A stretch of DNA of 33,152 nucleotides, taken from contig CAJFPJ010000039.1 of NCBI GenBank assembly GCA_904399395.1, forward strand, positions 1 through 33,152, given 5' to 3'. The translations under genes were made by a program, and so were the position numbers. Position 1 is the stretch's first letter. Each line of letters begins with the position of its first letter. This document shows, piece after piece, positions 16,970 through 24,951 of the stretch. This DNA is from an uncultured Clostridia bacterium (GTDB taxonomy: Bacteria > Bacillota > Clostridia > Oscillospirales > Acutalibacteraceae). The notes under the pieces were generated by a model. It did no database searches, was not told where the DNA came from, and saw only the letters and a list, made by a program, of their open reading frames with translations.

Positions 16970-17657
16970 TTCTATTTTTCGGGGCCTTTTTGATACGGAC
17001 ATGACCAGTGTGATCTCTGTGTCTGATTTTCTGCTTTGCGTAGGGTGTTCCCTGGTGATAGGGCTCTTGTTTGCCTTTATGTATATGTATCGTACCCGTT
17101 ATACAAAAAGCTTTGTGATCACGCTGGCTTTGCTGCCTGCGGTGGTCTGTGTGATCATTATGATGGTAAACGGCAATGTGGGCACCGGAGTAGCCGTAGC
17201 AGGGGCCTTCAGCCTGGTGCGGTTTCGCTCCGTTCCCGGAACAGCCAAAGAGATCGGCATTCTATTTCTGGCTATGGGGGCTGGGCTTATTGCCGGCATG
17301 GGATATCTGGGCTATGCGTTTCTATTTGCTTTGCTCCTCAGCGCGGCCAGCATGTTGTATAACCGCATAGATTTGGGGGCGGGAAAAAAGAGAGCCTTAT
17401 ATAAGACGCTCCATATCACCATTCCGGAAGACCTGGATTACACAGGTGTATTTGATGGGCTCCTGAAAGAATACGCATCTTCCTGGGAGCTTGTGCAGGT
17501 AAAGACCACCAATATGGGGAGCCTTTACCGGCTTACGTATGATCTTGTTCTGAAAGAAGCGGGATGCGAGAAAGAATTGATTGATAAGCTCCGCTGCCGG
17601 AATGGAAACCTGGAAATCACCGTCTCCCGGCAGGAGACTAATGTGTATGAATTATAA
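16962..17657 (+). CDS. DUF4956 membrane protein
   Basis: A 231-aa protein with about four TM segments (roughly residues 17-37, 48-70, 74-90 and 101-128), followed by a soluble C-terminal domain with a ferredoxin-like beta/alpha pattern (KTLHITIPEDLDYTGVFDGL). The loop GTGVAVAGAFSLVRFRSVPGTAKEIG is strongly conserved in DUF4956. ATG 16962 is chosen because GAGGGAGG lies 8 nt upstream; it overlaps the end of the VTC gene. DUF4956 genes nearly always accompany VTC-domain genes, so it is probably the membrane partner of that enzyme. Transport or anchoring of the VTC product is inference; no function is proven. Confidence 0.88.
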   Translation: MLDSIFRGLFDTDMTSVISVSDFLLCVGCSLVIGLLFAFMYMYRTRYTKSFVITLALLPAVVCVIIMMVNGNVGTGVAVAGAFSLVRFRSVPGTAKEIGILFLAMGAGLIAGMGYLGYAFLFALLLSAASMLYNRIDLGAGKKRALYKTLHITIPEDLDYTGVFDGLLKEYASSWELVQVKTTNMGSLYRLTYDLVLKEAGCEKELIDKLRCRNGNLEITVSRQETNVYEL

Positions 17658-17670
17658 GGGGGAAAGATAT

Positions 17671-19560
17671 ATGCGAAGAACCAATGGAAAAACAATAGCT
17701 TTTTTTCTGGCAGTTCTGATGGCAGCGGGTGTCTTTTCCGGCTGCAGCGGAGATGAGCCTGCGCAAAGCGGTGCAGAGGATGTTTCCGGCTCCCAGACGG
17801 CAGCCTCCGAAAACACTTCGGATTCTTCTTCCGCCTCCGCGGCTGTTTCTGCGGATCTTTCCCAGATGTTTACAGACCGGGACTATGAAATCGGATATGA
17901 GGAGAGTGAAAGCGCCAGTATCCGCCTGAGCGGAAACAGCGCCCAATGCGATTCCGACGCGGTACAGATCTCCGGCAGCACAGTCACCATTACGGAGGAG
18001 GGGACGTATATCCTCTCGGGAACACTGGAGGACGGCATGGTGATTGTAGATGCGGAGGATACCGACAAGATCCATCTGGTGTTGGATGGAGCTGCCATTT
18101 CCAACAGCACGTCTGCGGCGGTTTATGTGCGGGAAGCGGATAAGGTCTTTCTCACCACAGCTGCGGATACGGAAAACACCCTTTCCAACGGCGGGGAATA
18201 TCTGGCTATAGATGATAACAATATCGATGCCGTAATTTTTTCAAAGGCGGATCTTACCCTGAACGGGGCAGGTGATCTTACTATTCAAGCTTCCGCCGGA
18301 CATGGGGTTGTTTCAAAGGACGATCTGATTATTACCAGCGGGACCTATACCATCCAGGCAGAAAGCCACGGCCTCTCGGGCAAAGACAGCGTGCGCATTG
18401 CCAATGGGAGCTTTACAATCGAATCCGGCAAGGACGGAATCCATGCTGAAAACGCAGATGATACAGAAGGCGCAACGGGCTTCCTCTGTATATTGGACGG
18501 CACTTTCCGAATCACTTCCCAGGGGGACGGCCTGAGTGCGGGTAGTTATCTCCAAACCGAGGGCGGAAATTACACCCTTTCCTGCGGGGGAGGAAGCGGC
18601 AGTGCTTCTATCCAGAAAAGTGAATTCGGTTCGGATACGTCTGAGGAGAGTGCCAGCACCAAGGGCGTCAAGGCTGGAGGAGATCTTGTTCTGAACGGCG
18701 GAAACTTCGCCATCGATTCTGCGGACGACGCCCTCCACTCCAATGGAAGCGTTGCCGTAAACGGCGGAGAATTCCAGCTTTCCACCGGTGATGACGGCAT
18801 CCATGGAGATGGGAATGTGGCCATATCTGCCGGCTCAGTATGTATCCTTGAGAGCTATGAGGGGATCGAGGGCCTGACGATCGATATTGCCGGTGGGGAT
18901 ATTGAACTCACAGCCAGTGACGACGGTCTCAATGCGGCCGGTGGAAATGATGAGAGCGGATTTGAGGGCTTTGGAGGCGGCTTCAGAGGAGCCGACAGCT
19001 TTGCGGCGGATTCCGGCGCCTACGTCTGTATTTCTGGTGGGAAACTGTATATTGATGCCTCTGGGGATGGCATCGACTCCAACGGCAGCCTGACGGTAAC
19101 GGGTGGAGAAACCTATGTTTCCGGGCCGGATACCGGCGGGAACGGTGCGCTGGATTATGCCTCGGAAGCATCCATTACAGGAGGCACCTTCGTGGCGGCG
19201 GGAGTTTCCCAGATGGCGCAGAATTTTGGTTCTTCCTCCACCCAGGGGACCATGCTGGTCACTGTATCTTCCCAGCAGGCGGGAAGCACGATTTCACTCA
19301 GCGACAGCAGCGGACAGGAAATTCTTTCCTGGCAAGCGGATAAGGCCTTTGATTCCGTGCTCATCAGCTGCCCGGAGATTACAGAGGGCTCCACTTATAC
19401 TCTGACCGCCGGTTCCTCGGAAACAGAGGTGACCATGAGCAGTCTAGTTTATGGTTCCTCAGGAGAAATGGGCGGAATGGGCGGAGGCCCCGGCGGTGGA
19501 ATGGGAGGCAGGCCAGAAGGAGGCATGGGTGGCGGCCAGCCCCCGGAAGACCGAATCTGA
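17671..19560 (+). CDS. Cthe_2159-like beta-helix lipoprotein (carbohydrate-binding domain-containing)
   Basis: A 629-aa secreted lipoprotein. A basic n-region, a hydrophobic core and the lipobox VFSGC with Cys25 give a type II signal peptide. A Ser/Ala/Glu linker follows (about 26-62), then a long right-handed parallel beta-helix (about 90-500) made of recurring turns of the type GG.F.I.S.DDG.H..G.V.I. with repeated DD/DDG that suggest calcium sites. The tail is Gly/Met-rich (about 595-629). The founding member, Cthe_2159 of Clostridium thermocellum, is known as a calcium-bearing, acidic-polysaccharide-binding beta-helix. ATG 17671 has AAGGGGGAAAG upstream, 13 bp after the DUF4956 stop, so it is the third gene of the operon. 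The surface ligand here is unknown. Confidence 0.88.
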   Translation: MRRTNGKTIAFFLAVLMAAGVFSGCSGDEPAQSGAEDVSGSQTAASENTSDSSSASAAVSADLSQMFTDRDYEIGYEESESASIRLSGNSAQCDSDAVQISGSTVTITEEGTYILSGTLEDGMVIVDAEDTDKIHLVLDGAAISNSTSAAVYVREADKVFLTTAADTENTLSNGGEYLAIDDNNIDAVIFSKADLTLNGAGDLTIQASAGHGVVSKDDLIITSGTYTIQAESHGLSGKDSVRIANGSFTIESGKDGIHAENADDTEGATGFLCILDGTFRITSQGDGLSAGSYLQTEGGNYTLSCGGGSGSASIQKSEFGSDTSEESASTKGVKAGGDLVLNGGNFAIDSADDALHSNGSVAVNGGEFQLSTGDDGIHGDGNVAISAGSVCILESYEGIEGLTIDIAGGDIELTASDDGLNAAGGNDESGFEGFGGGFRGADSFAADSGAYVCISGGKLYIDASGDGIDSNGSLTVTGGETYVSGPDTGGNGALDYASEASITGGTFVAAGVSQMAQNFGSSSTQGTMLVTVSSQQAGSTISLSDSSGQEILSWQADKAFDSVLISCPEITEGSTYTLTAGSSETEVTMSSLVYGSSGEMGGMGGGPGGGMGGRPEGGMGGGQPPEDRI

Positions 19561-19633
19561 GAGCCGAAACCGGAGAGCGGCGAGAAGCACCGCAGAACCA
19601 TTCTTGCCGAGGCGGATAGAATATAGAAAGCGG

Positions 19634-19678
19634 AATGTCCCCTTCTTCACCTGCGAGAAGAAGGGGACATTCGTTTTA
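19634..19678. terminator. intrinsic terminator after the VTC operon
   Basis: A 15-bp perfect stem AATGTCCCCTTCTTC / GAAGAAGGGGACATT with an 8-nt loop is followed by CGTTTTA. It lies between convergent genes and may serve both. Confidence 0.75.
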
Positions 19679-19751
19679 CTCTAGCGCCAAAACTAAATAT
19701 AATTGGAAAATTTTATCCAGTAGAATGAGAATGCGTCAGATACGTTTCTCA

Positions 19752-19985
19752 TCACTGCTTGGGCCCTGTGAAATGCTCGCCCGAACGTTTTTTACGCAGC
19801 ACCACCAGCAGCACGGCAGCAATTACCACTACACACCCGCAGACAGCAAAGAGAATCACAGGTAAGGGCGAGGCGGGCTGCTGGCCCGTAGAAGGAACCA
19901 GAAGGAAGCCGGCCTTCAAGTTAACGAAAAAGTTGGGGGAAAACAAAAAATATACAGGAAGCAAAATCGTTTTCCAGAGAAACAT
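19752..19985 (-). CDS. small hydrophobic membrane protein (77 aa)
   Basis: No family recognised. The protein has an N-terminal hydrophobic stretch (about 1-20), a short extracytoplasmic Pro/Gly/Ser stretch, and a strong TM helix (PVILFAVCGCVVVIAAVLLVV) followed by the stop-transfer RKKR and a short polar tail. This is a signal-peptide-plus-anchor layout. I place the start at the second ATG (19985), 9 nt from AGAGG; ATG 19991 is too close to it. A near-perfect promoter (TTGACG-17-TATACT) lies about 100 bp upstream and the terminator at 19634-19678 lies downstream. That transcription-unit context is the main support. Some of the hydrophobicity could be chance in a low-complexity frame. Confidence 0.5.
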   Translation of the reverse strand: MFLWKTILLPVYFLFSPNFFVNLKAGFLLVPSTGQQPASPLPVILFAVCGCVVVIAAVLLVVLRKKRSGEHFTGPKQ

Positions 19986-20086
19986 ATGCATACGCCTCTT
20001 TCTTGTAGCTTCTGGGTTCAGGAGACTGCCGGAGATAGAGGAGCTCTTCTTCGGTTGCGGCTCTGCCCGAGCCTCCGTTGTCTGTA

Positions 20087-20115
20087 AGTATATAGAAAAA
20101 AGGGATATTCGTCAA
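20087..20115 (-). promoter_or_regulatory. sigma-A-type promoter, minus strand
   Basis: TTGACG (20110-20115) and TATACT (20087-20092) are separated by 17 bp. It points at the 77-aa membrane protein gene and leaves a leader of about 95 nt. Confidence 0.6.
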
Positions 20116-20208
20116 TGGTTACGGGACTTTGCGTCCCGGAACGATTTCGGTTTGCGCCCTGCATGAAAAGAAGGGGAACTCACGTTTATTTTTCTGTGTT
20201 TCTTGCCG

Positions 20209-20237
20209 TTGTAATCCCCCTTCGTTTCCTCTATAAT
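20209..20237 (+). promoter_or_regulatory. sigma-A-type promoter for the DUF1846 gene
   Basis: TTGTAA (20209-20214), 17-bp spacer, TATAAT (20232-20237), with a leader of about 105 nt before the DUF1846 start. Confidence 0.55.
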
Positions 20238-20348
20238 AAGAAAAGCTATGTAGAAATAACGAAGAGATGTTAGGAAAATATCCTGCGTGTTCCTCTTTTT
20301 CCGGGAATCCGGTCAGAGGGGGCCGGGGAAAGAGGAAGAGGGTAGACA

Positions 20349-21836
20349 ATGAAAGCAGTAGGGTTTGACAACGAAAAATATCTGAAGATTCAGTCGGAGC
20401 ATATTCTGGAGAGGATCTCTCATTTTGACAACAAGCTGTATCTGGAAATGGGCGGAAAGCTGTTTGATGATTTCCACGCATCCCGGGTATTGCCGGGATT
20501 TCAGCCGGATAGCAAAATGAAAATGTTGCTGCAGCTTTCTGACCAGGTGGAGATCGTAATCGTTATAAATGCAGGCGATATCGAAAAGAGCAAGGTGCGC
20601 GGGGATATTGGCATCACCTATGACGCAGACGTGCTCCGCCTGATCGATGCGTTCCGGGGCATCGGCCTGTTTGTAGGCAGCGTGGTGATTTCCCAGTATT
20701 CGGGGCAGTCCACGGCAGAAAGCTTCAAGCGCCGCCTGGAAACGCTGGGCGTAAAGGTCTTCCTCCATTACCCCATTGAGGGATATCCCTCCAATATACC
20801 GCATATCATCAGCGACGAAGGTTTCGGCAAGAACCAGTATGTGGAGACCAGCCGCCCGCTGGTGGTGGTCACAGCGCCCGGCCCGGGCAGCGGAAAAATG
20901 GCCACCTGCCTTTCTCAGCTATATCATGAATACAAAAGGGGAATTAAGGCTGGATATGCAAAATTTGAGACCTTCCCCGTTTGGAATCTCCCGCTGAAGC
21001 ATCCTGTGAACCTGGCCTATGAGGCGGCCACCGCCGATCTGAATGATGTGAATATGATCGACCCCTTCCATCTGGAGGCCTATGGCAAAACGGCTGTCAA
21101 CTACAACCGGGATGTGGAGGTCTTCCCTGTCCTCAATGCGATCTTTGAAAAAATATCGGGATCCAGCCCCTATAAATCCCCCACCGACATGGGTGTGAAT
21201 ATGGCGGGGTACTGTATCATAGACGACGAGGCATGCCAGGAAGCCTCCCGGCAGGAGATTGTCCGCCGGTATTACCATACTTTATGCGACCAGCGGCTGG
21301 GCATGGCGGATGAGGAAGCCGTGATGAAAATCGAGCTTCTTATGAGCAAGGCCGGCGTCACAACGGAGATCCGCGGTGTGGTGAAGGCTGCCTTGGAGAG
21401 GGCGGAAAAGACGGAAATGCCCGCCGCCGCCATCGAACTTCCGGACGGCACCATCGTCACGGGCAAGACCTCTTCCCTGCTGGGAGCTTCCTCTGCGGTG
21501 CTGCTCAACGCCCTGAAGGCCCTGGGAGGCATTGACCACAAGATCATGCTGATCGCTCCCACCGTGATCGGCCCGATTCAGGATCTGAAGACTCATCATT
21601 TGGGGAATCACAACCCCCGCCTGCACACGGACGAGATCCTCATTGCCCTCTCCATCTGCGCGACGATGAACCCGGTGGCGGGCCTGGCGCTGAAGCAGCT
21701 TTCCAAGCTCAAGGGCTGCGAGGTCCATTCCAGCGTGATCCTATCCTCTGTGGATGAATCTATTTTCCGCAAGCTGGGCATGCATCTCACCTGTGAGCCC
21801 AGGACACAGACGAAAAAGCTCTATCATAAGCCGTGA
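20349..21836 (+). CDS. DUF1846 domain-containing protein
   Basis: A 495-aa cytoplasmic protein covering the full length of DUF1846, a family widespread in Firmicutes with no settled function. Visible features are the N-terminal [19 protein letters not shown], the conserved [16 protein letters not shown], a P-loop-like [17 protein letters not shown] (about 176-192), [25 protein letters not shown], and a C-terminal domain with [20 protein letters not shown] and LTHHLGN-type His motifs. The Gly-rich GSGK suggests nucleotide or phosphate binding, but this is inference. The ATG is preceded by GAGGAAGAGGG. It is a single-gene unit with its own promoter and terminator. Confidence 0.9.
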   Translation: MKAVGFDNEKYLKIQSEHILERISHFDNKLYLEMGGKLFDDFHASRVLPGFQPDSKMKMLLQLSDQVEIVIVINAGDIEKSKVRGDIGITYDADVLRLIDAFRGIGLFVGSVVISQYSGQSTAESFKRRLETLGVKVFLHYPIEGYPSNIPHIISDEGFGKNQYVETSRPLVVVTAPGPGSGKMATCLSQLYHEYKRGIKAGYAKFETFPVWNLPLKHPVNLAYEAATADLNDVNMIDPFHLEAYGKTAVNYNRDVEVFPVLNAIFEKISGSSPYKSPTDMGVNMAGYCIIDDEACQEASRQEIVRRYYHTLCDQRLGMADEEAVMKIELLMSKAGVTTEIRGVVKAALERAEKTEMPAAAIELPDGTIVTGKTSSLLGASSAVLLNALKALGGIDHKIMLIAPTVIGPIQDLKTHHLGNHNPRLHTDEILIALSICATMNPVAGLALKQLSKLKGCEVHSSVILSSVDESIFRKLGMHLTCEPRTQTKKLYHKP

Positions 21837-21894
21837 GTGGTACTTTCTGCTTTTTATAGGACGTTTTGATACTAGTGGATACGAGCAAAAAGGT

Positions 21895-21932
21895 CGGGAA
21901 ACAGACAATTCTGTTTCCCGGCCCTTTTCTTT
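21895..21932 (+). terminator. intrinsic terminator after the DUF1846 gene
   Basis: CGGGAAACAG / CTGTTTCCCG stem, 6-nt loop, then GCCCTTTTCTTT. Confidence 0.8.
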
Positions 21933-21988
21933 ATTTGCGATTCATTTTGATTACCCTTCGTAAAATCTTTGCATAAAATGGAGTATAA

Positions 21989-22026
21989 CAAAAAGCAGCC
22001 CCCGCTTTTATTCTGAGCGGGAGCTG
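21989..22026 (-). terminator. intrinsic terminator of the HTH regulator pair
   Basis: On the minus strand, CAGCTCCCGCT / AGCGGGGGCTG (one G-U pair) is followed by CTTTTTG, just after the stop at 22030. Confidence 0.75.
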
Positions 22027-22029
22027 TTT

Positions 22030-22422
22030 CTACCGGTCTGCGGAGAAAAAAGCCGTGTGTATGTATATAAGAGTGTCTTCCGGAGTGGGGATGAGGGACT
22101 GTTCTCCGCAGGGAAAAACGAGCTCCGGATTCTCCCGGTATACGTGTATAAGTTGACGCCTCATGGCTTCCCGCACCTGGCTTTCGGATAGACCTTCCCG
22201 TTGTGCCAAACGGCGCAGAGCTTTCTGGGGGCTGCTTTCGCGGGAATGCCCAAACAGGTGGAACAGGGTCCATTCCTTGATCTGGCGGATGCGTTCCCCG
22301 GTGACGCCCTCCAACTCCCCTACCTTTTTGTATGTGCCATAGTGGATGTATTCCAGCAGGATGCGGAGATTTCGTTCCCTATATTCTATGCGGTTTTTCC
22401 CGCTGTTTTTCATAGGCATCAT
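22030..22422 (-). CDS. sigma-70 region-4-like helix-turn-helix protein
   Basis: A 130-aa basic protein. Residues about 14-50 (RERNLRILLEYIHYGTYKKVGELEGVTGERIRQIKEW) look like sigma-factor region 4, including the GERIRQIK recognition helix. A second Arg-rich helical part contains AQREGLSESQVREAMRRQL, possibly another HTH. The start overlaps the stop of the XRE regulator (ATGA). The third in-frame ATG (22413) has better spacing from AAAGG, so the N-terminus could be three residues shorter. It forms a two-gene unit with the XRE protein. No sigma region 2 is present, so it is a DNA-binding accessory or regulator rather than a full sigma factor. Confidence 0.7.
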   Translation of the reverse strand: MMPMKNSGKNRIEYRERNLRILLEYIHYGTYKKVGELEGVTGERIRQIKEWTLFHLFGHSRESSPQKALRRLAQREGLSESQVREAMRRQLIHVYRENPELVFPCGEQSLIPTPEDTLIYIHTAFFSADR

Positions 22423-22793
22423 GCCTTTCTGTTGCCGAATTCTGAAAATAGAGTATTTATTATGTTCAGCTGACGTCTGCTGAGACCGTTTTCAGCGCCT
22501 TTTTCCTGCTGATCACAGCGAAATTCCTCTGTCAGATCCGCAATGATTTTTTGCTGGGAGGGGGTCAGCTTATCTACTACTACGGCCTTTTCTTTATCTA
22601 ATCCAATCAGATAATTCAAGGGAATATTATACAGAGAGGATAATTCTATAAGCCGCTCTGTTGAGGGGAATATGTAATTTTGTTCCCACCGGCTCACCGT
22701 CAGGGGGGAAACCTGCAGTCTGTCGGCTACCTGCGCCTGTGTCCAGCCTCTTTCTCTGCGAAGGCCCTGCAGCCGCGCCCCGAAATCGAACAT
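22419..22793 (-). CDS. XRE-family transcriptional regulator
   Basis: A 124-aa protein with an N-terminal Cro/C1-type HTH (about 6-61): LQGLRRERGWTQAQVADRLQVSPLTVSRWEQNYIFPSTERLIELSSLYNIPLNYLIG. It is followed by a short C-terminal helical region (DKLTPSQQKIIADLTEEF) likely for dimerisation. The ATG lies after AGGAGAGG (spacing about 7). The last codons overlap the next gene by 4 nt. A TATACT -10-like element lies ~25 bp upstream of the start, but I see no good -35. The pair looks like an accessory or prophage-style regulator couple, yet no phage gene is nearby. Confidence 0.85.
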   Translation of the reverse strand: MFDFGARLQGLRRERGWTQAQVADRLQVSPLTVSRWEQNYIFPSTERLIELSSLYNIPLNYLIGLDKEKAVVVDKLTPSQQKIIADLTEEFRCDQQEKGAENGLSRRQLNIINTLFSEFGNRKA

Positions 22794-23584
22794 ACGGATC
22801 CTCTCCTATCCGTTTTCAGTATAGCAAACGGGGCTTATCGTATTGGATTAGCTGGAAAAATTTTTATATATCGTGATATGATAGGTTGAGGGATGTTCGT
22901 TGCTTTAGGAGAGAAAGAATAGACAGGCTTTTTCTTCTACGGTCTCTCGACTTTCATACAATAGTATATATTTGTTCGTCTTGTATCCGCTCATGCCGCG
23001 GTGGCATCCCCTTTCTGGAACTGCCCAGAAAGGGGAGAAAGAAGCAGCCAAGAGGGGGGAGAAGAGGTATCCCCCCTCTTGGAACTCCTCCCTCCTTCTG
23101 GTGAGAGAACACTTTATCACGGATATATAAGTTGCAGCCTTTGGCGGCTCGGGCTCCGCAGTCGCCCTCGAAGAAAGAGGCCGCGCACTGCGCGGCCTCT
23201 TTCCTGTGTAATCCGTGGTCAGTGGACGACTGCGGAGTCCTATTCACTACGTTTCAATTTGAACGCCCGTGTTTTAAAATCTATCCCTGCTAAGAAGGGG
23301 AATTTCACGGGGGAATTCTTTCCCCCTGAACCGTATCTTTGCCCACTTTCTGGACGGAACCAGAAAGTGGGGGCCCTACGGCCTGAGTAGATACAAGAGG
23401 CAGAAGTATACTAATATAAAACAGGCTGAGAGACCGCAGATGGAATAGTTTTAATCTTTGCTTATTTACTGGGTAAACCTTTCCCAAGTACCAGAAGAGA
23501 ACGAGGCCGAGGCCCCGCGGCATGAACGGGTACATGGAGTAGAAACAAGTTATTCTACAAAGGGTAAGAAAACAGGCAGAGAGT
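22794..23584. other. ~800-bp non-coding, hairpin-rich region
   Basis: I see no gene. At least five perfect or near-perfect hairpins occur: 23007-23036 (12-bp stem), 23048-23082 (13 bp), 23173-23203 (14 bp), 23309-23326 (7 bp) and 23342-23371 (12 bp). The first and last share the core CTTTCTGG / CCAGAAAG. CTCCGCAGTCG (23154-23164) pairs over 60 nt with CGACTGCGGAG (23227-23237) and encloses the 14-bp hairpin. Next to it ATCACGGAT can pair with ATCCGTGGT. This suggests a folded RNA or a palindromic repeat element. Confidence 0.55.
23173..23203. repeat. 14-bp perfect hairpin
   Basis: GAAAGAGGCCGCGC / GCGCGGCCTCTTTC with a 3-nt loop. It lies inside a wider pairing (23154-23164 with 23227-23237). 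It could be a terminator or a stem of a structured RNA. Confidence 0.6.
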
Positions 23585-23617
23585 AAAAAGGATGCATGAG
23601 GCAAGCCTCATGCATCC
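23585..23617 (-). terminator. lexA terminator
   Basis: A 13-bp stem GGATGCATGAGGC / GCCTCATGCATCC with a 2-nt centre is followed on the minus strand by a T-run (23585-23589), 9 bp after the lexA stop. Confidence 0.8.
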
Positions 23618-23625
23618 ACAGAGAT

Positions 23626-24210
23626 TTAATAATACCGCATTACAGCCACAACTTTGCCCAGTATGGCCACCTCGCCGTTTTGGGCGTAAATAGGCTGATA
23701 GTCGGGATTTTCGGGCTGCAGACGAATGCGATCCTTTTCTTTATAAAAGGTTTTGACCGTTGCTTCGTCTTCAATCATGGCGACTACAATATCTCCATCC
23801 CGGGCAATATTGGTCTGCTGGGCTATAACGATATCCCCGTTCATGATGCCGATCATCCGCATGCTTTCGCCCCGAACATTCAGGGCAAAATACTCATATC
23901 CATCGGAGGGGGGCGAAAAGGGAACATAGCCTTCCACGTGTTCTACGGCCAAAATAGGCTGGCCCGCCGCCACTCGGCCCAAAATGGGGACTTGGGTAGT
24001 TTTCTGTTCGCCCACAATATGGATAGCGCGATTTAGCCCGGCCTCACGGCTGATATAGCCCTCTCGTTCCAAAGTTTTCAGGTGGGCATGAACGCTGGAT
24101 GTGGATTTGAGCCCCGTAGCCTGGCAGATTTCCCGAACCGTAGGCGGAAGACCTTCCTGGACGCGGCTTTTCAGGTAATCGTATACTTTTTTCTGGCTTT
24201 TTGTCAGCAT
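23626..24210 (-). CDS. lexA: SOS repressor LexA
   Basis: A 194-aa transcriptional repressor of the DNA-damage response. The N-terminal winged HTH (about 1-65) has PPTVREICQATGLKSTSSVHAHLKTLEREGYI. The autocleavage site Ala82-Gly83 is in GRVAAGQP. The S24 peptidase dyad is Ser116 in RGESM and Lys153 in EATVKTF. All activity residues are present. The ATG follows AGAAAGG at about 10 nt. The closest clear promoter is ~300 bp upstream (24524-24552), overlapped by a LexA-type palindrome, which fits autoregulation but implies an unusually long leader. The usual neighbour yneA is not seen. Confidence 0.95.
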   Translation of the reverse strand: MLTKSQKKVYDYLKSRVQEGLPPTVREICQATGLKSTSSVHAHLKTLEREGYISREAGLNRAIHIVGEQKTTQVPILGRVAAGQPILAVEHVEGYVPFSPPSDGYEYFALNVRGESMRMIGIMNGDIVIAQQTNIARDGDIVVAMIEDEATVKTFYKEKDRIRLQPENPDYQPIYAQNGEVAILGKVVAVMRYY

Positions 24211-24523
24211 GGAAAATCAACCTTTCTCAAGGGGTTTCCCCATAAAATTCTGCTTGTATTCTTGCGATATTTTGCGTAATATAGTTTAGATTTTCTGTTT
24301 TCTGGCATCGGCTTGGCTCTGAGCGTTTGGCAGCCTAAGCTTTAATAAACGAAGGCTTTTCCCGGTGCGCTGCTTTTTGAAACTCCTGTTTAGAATTTTG
24401 CAGAAGTTAAGTTTGGAATCTGCCTTTGGAAGAAAGGTAATGTATGCTTTTACTATGCTCCCTTTCCCTCGCTCATAACGGCCGAAACCGCTTTCTTACA
24501 AAAGGTATAAGAACCCCGTTTCC
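24211..24523 (-). other. long non-coding leader of lexA
   Basis: There is no ORF longer than a few codons with a ribosome binding site between the SOS-type promoter and the lexA start. MSEGKGA (7 codons) is the only short frame noticed and lacks support. It may be a 5' untranslated region of about 300 nt, or lexA may have a second promoter nearer its start that I cannot identify. Confidence 0.4.
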
Positions 24524-24563
24524 AGTATACCATACTTTTTTATAAAGTTCAAACATTTGTTTG
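24524..24563 (-). promoter_or_regulatory. promoter with overlapping LexA-operator-like palindrome
   Basis: On the minus strand, TTGAAC (24547-24552), 17-bp spacer, TATACT (24524-24529). The sequence CAAACATTTGTTTG (24550-24563) covers the -35. It is a CAAAC-N4-GTTTG palindrome, differing from the Gram-positive SOS box GAAC-N4-GTTC in the outer positions. Confidence 0.6.
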
Positions 24564-24601
24564 TAATTTTTTCTTTCTTTTTGGAGAAAAGTGTTTGCTG
24601 T

Positions 24602-24748
24602 TTAATGGCAGATTACTGGAAAAAAGTATCCGGAAAAGGGCTGGAAATAGTTTAAAGAATATTCATAGCACCGTAACAACTTAAAAGAGGAAAATGGATA
24701 TAATACAATTGTAATCAGGAATTGGAGCCGCACCAATTTTTGATTCAT
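24602..24748 (-). CDS. possible small hydrophobic protein (48 aa)
   Basis: ATG at 24748 lies 7 nt after a very good GAGGAGGGT site. The 48 residues have a hydrophobic start (LQFLITIVLYPF) and aromatic-rich remainder ending in PVICH. I do not recognise it. No promoter fits between the putP terminator (24783-24817) and this start, and there is no terminator after it. It may be a gene remnant, a gene read by leak-through from putP, or chance. Confidence 0.25.
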   Translation of the reverse strand: MNQKLVRLQFLITIVLYPFSSFKLLRCYEYSLNYFQPFSGYFFPVICH

Positions 24749-24782
24749 GTTCTACCCTCCTCAATATACCCTCAAGCTAATG

Positions 24783-24817
24783 AAAAAGGACCGGATGCTT
24801 AGCATCCGGTCCTTTTT
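24783..24817 (-). terminator. putP terminator
   Basis: AAAAAGGACCGGATGCT / AGCATCCGGTCCTTTTT stem with T-runs on both strands, about 135 bp downstream of the putP stop. Confidence 0.8.
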
Positions 24818-24951
24818 CGTTCCGATGGGGCAGCTGCTCAAAGTTAAAGGCAGCTCCTCCCGATAAAAAATTTGCATTTCTTTTCTGAATATCTTTCTGA
24901 ACATCCGAACTTCCGGCCTTTTGCCTATAAGCTCACAAAGGGGAAACCGGT

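Noticed and set aside
19921-20115. 64-codon reverse-strand frame before the small membrane protein
   Set aside because: Its TTG start is the -35 hexamer of a strong promoter, so it cannot be on that transcript, and it has no ribosome binding site.
22995-23400. CRISPR array or retron reading of the hairpin-rich region
   Set aside because: There are no regularly spaced identical repeats, and no reverse transcriptase or cas gene is nearby.
24699-24817. Possible plus-strand small RNA (TATAAT at 24699, terminator at 24783-24817)
   Set aside because: No acceptable -35 element; the terminator is explained by putP on the other strand.
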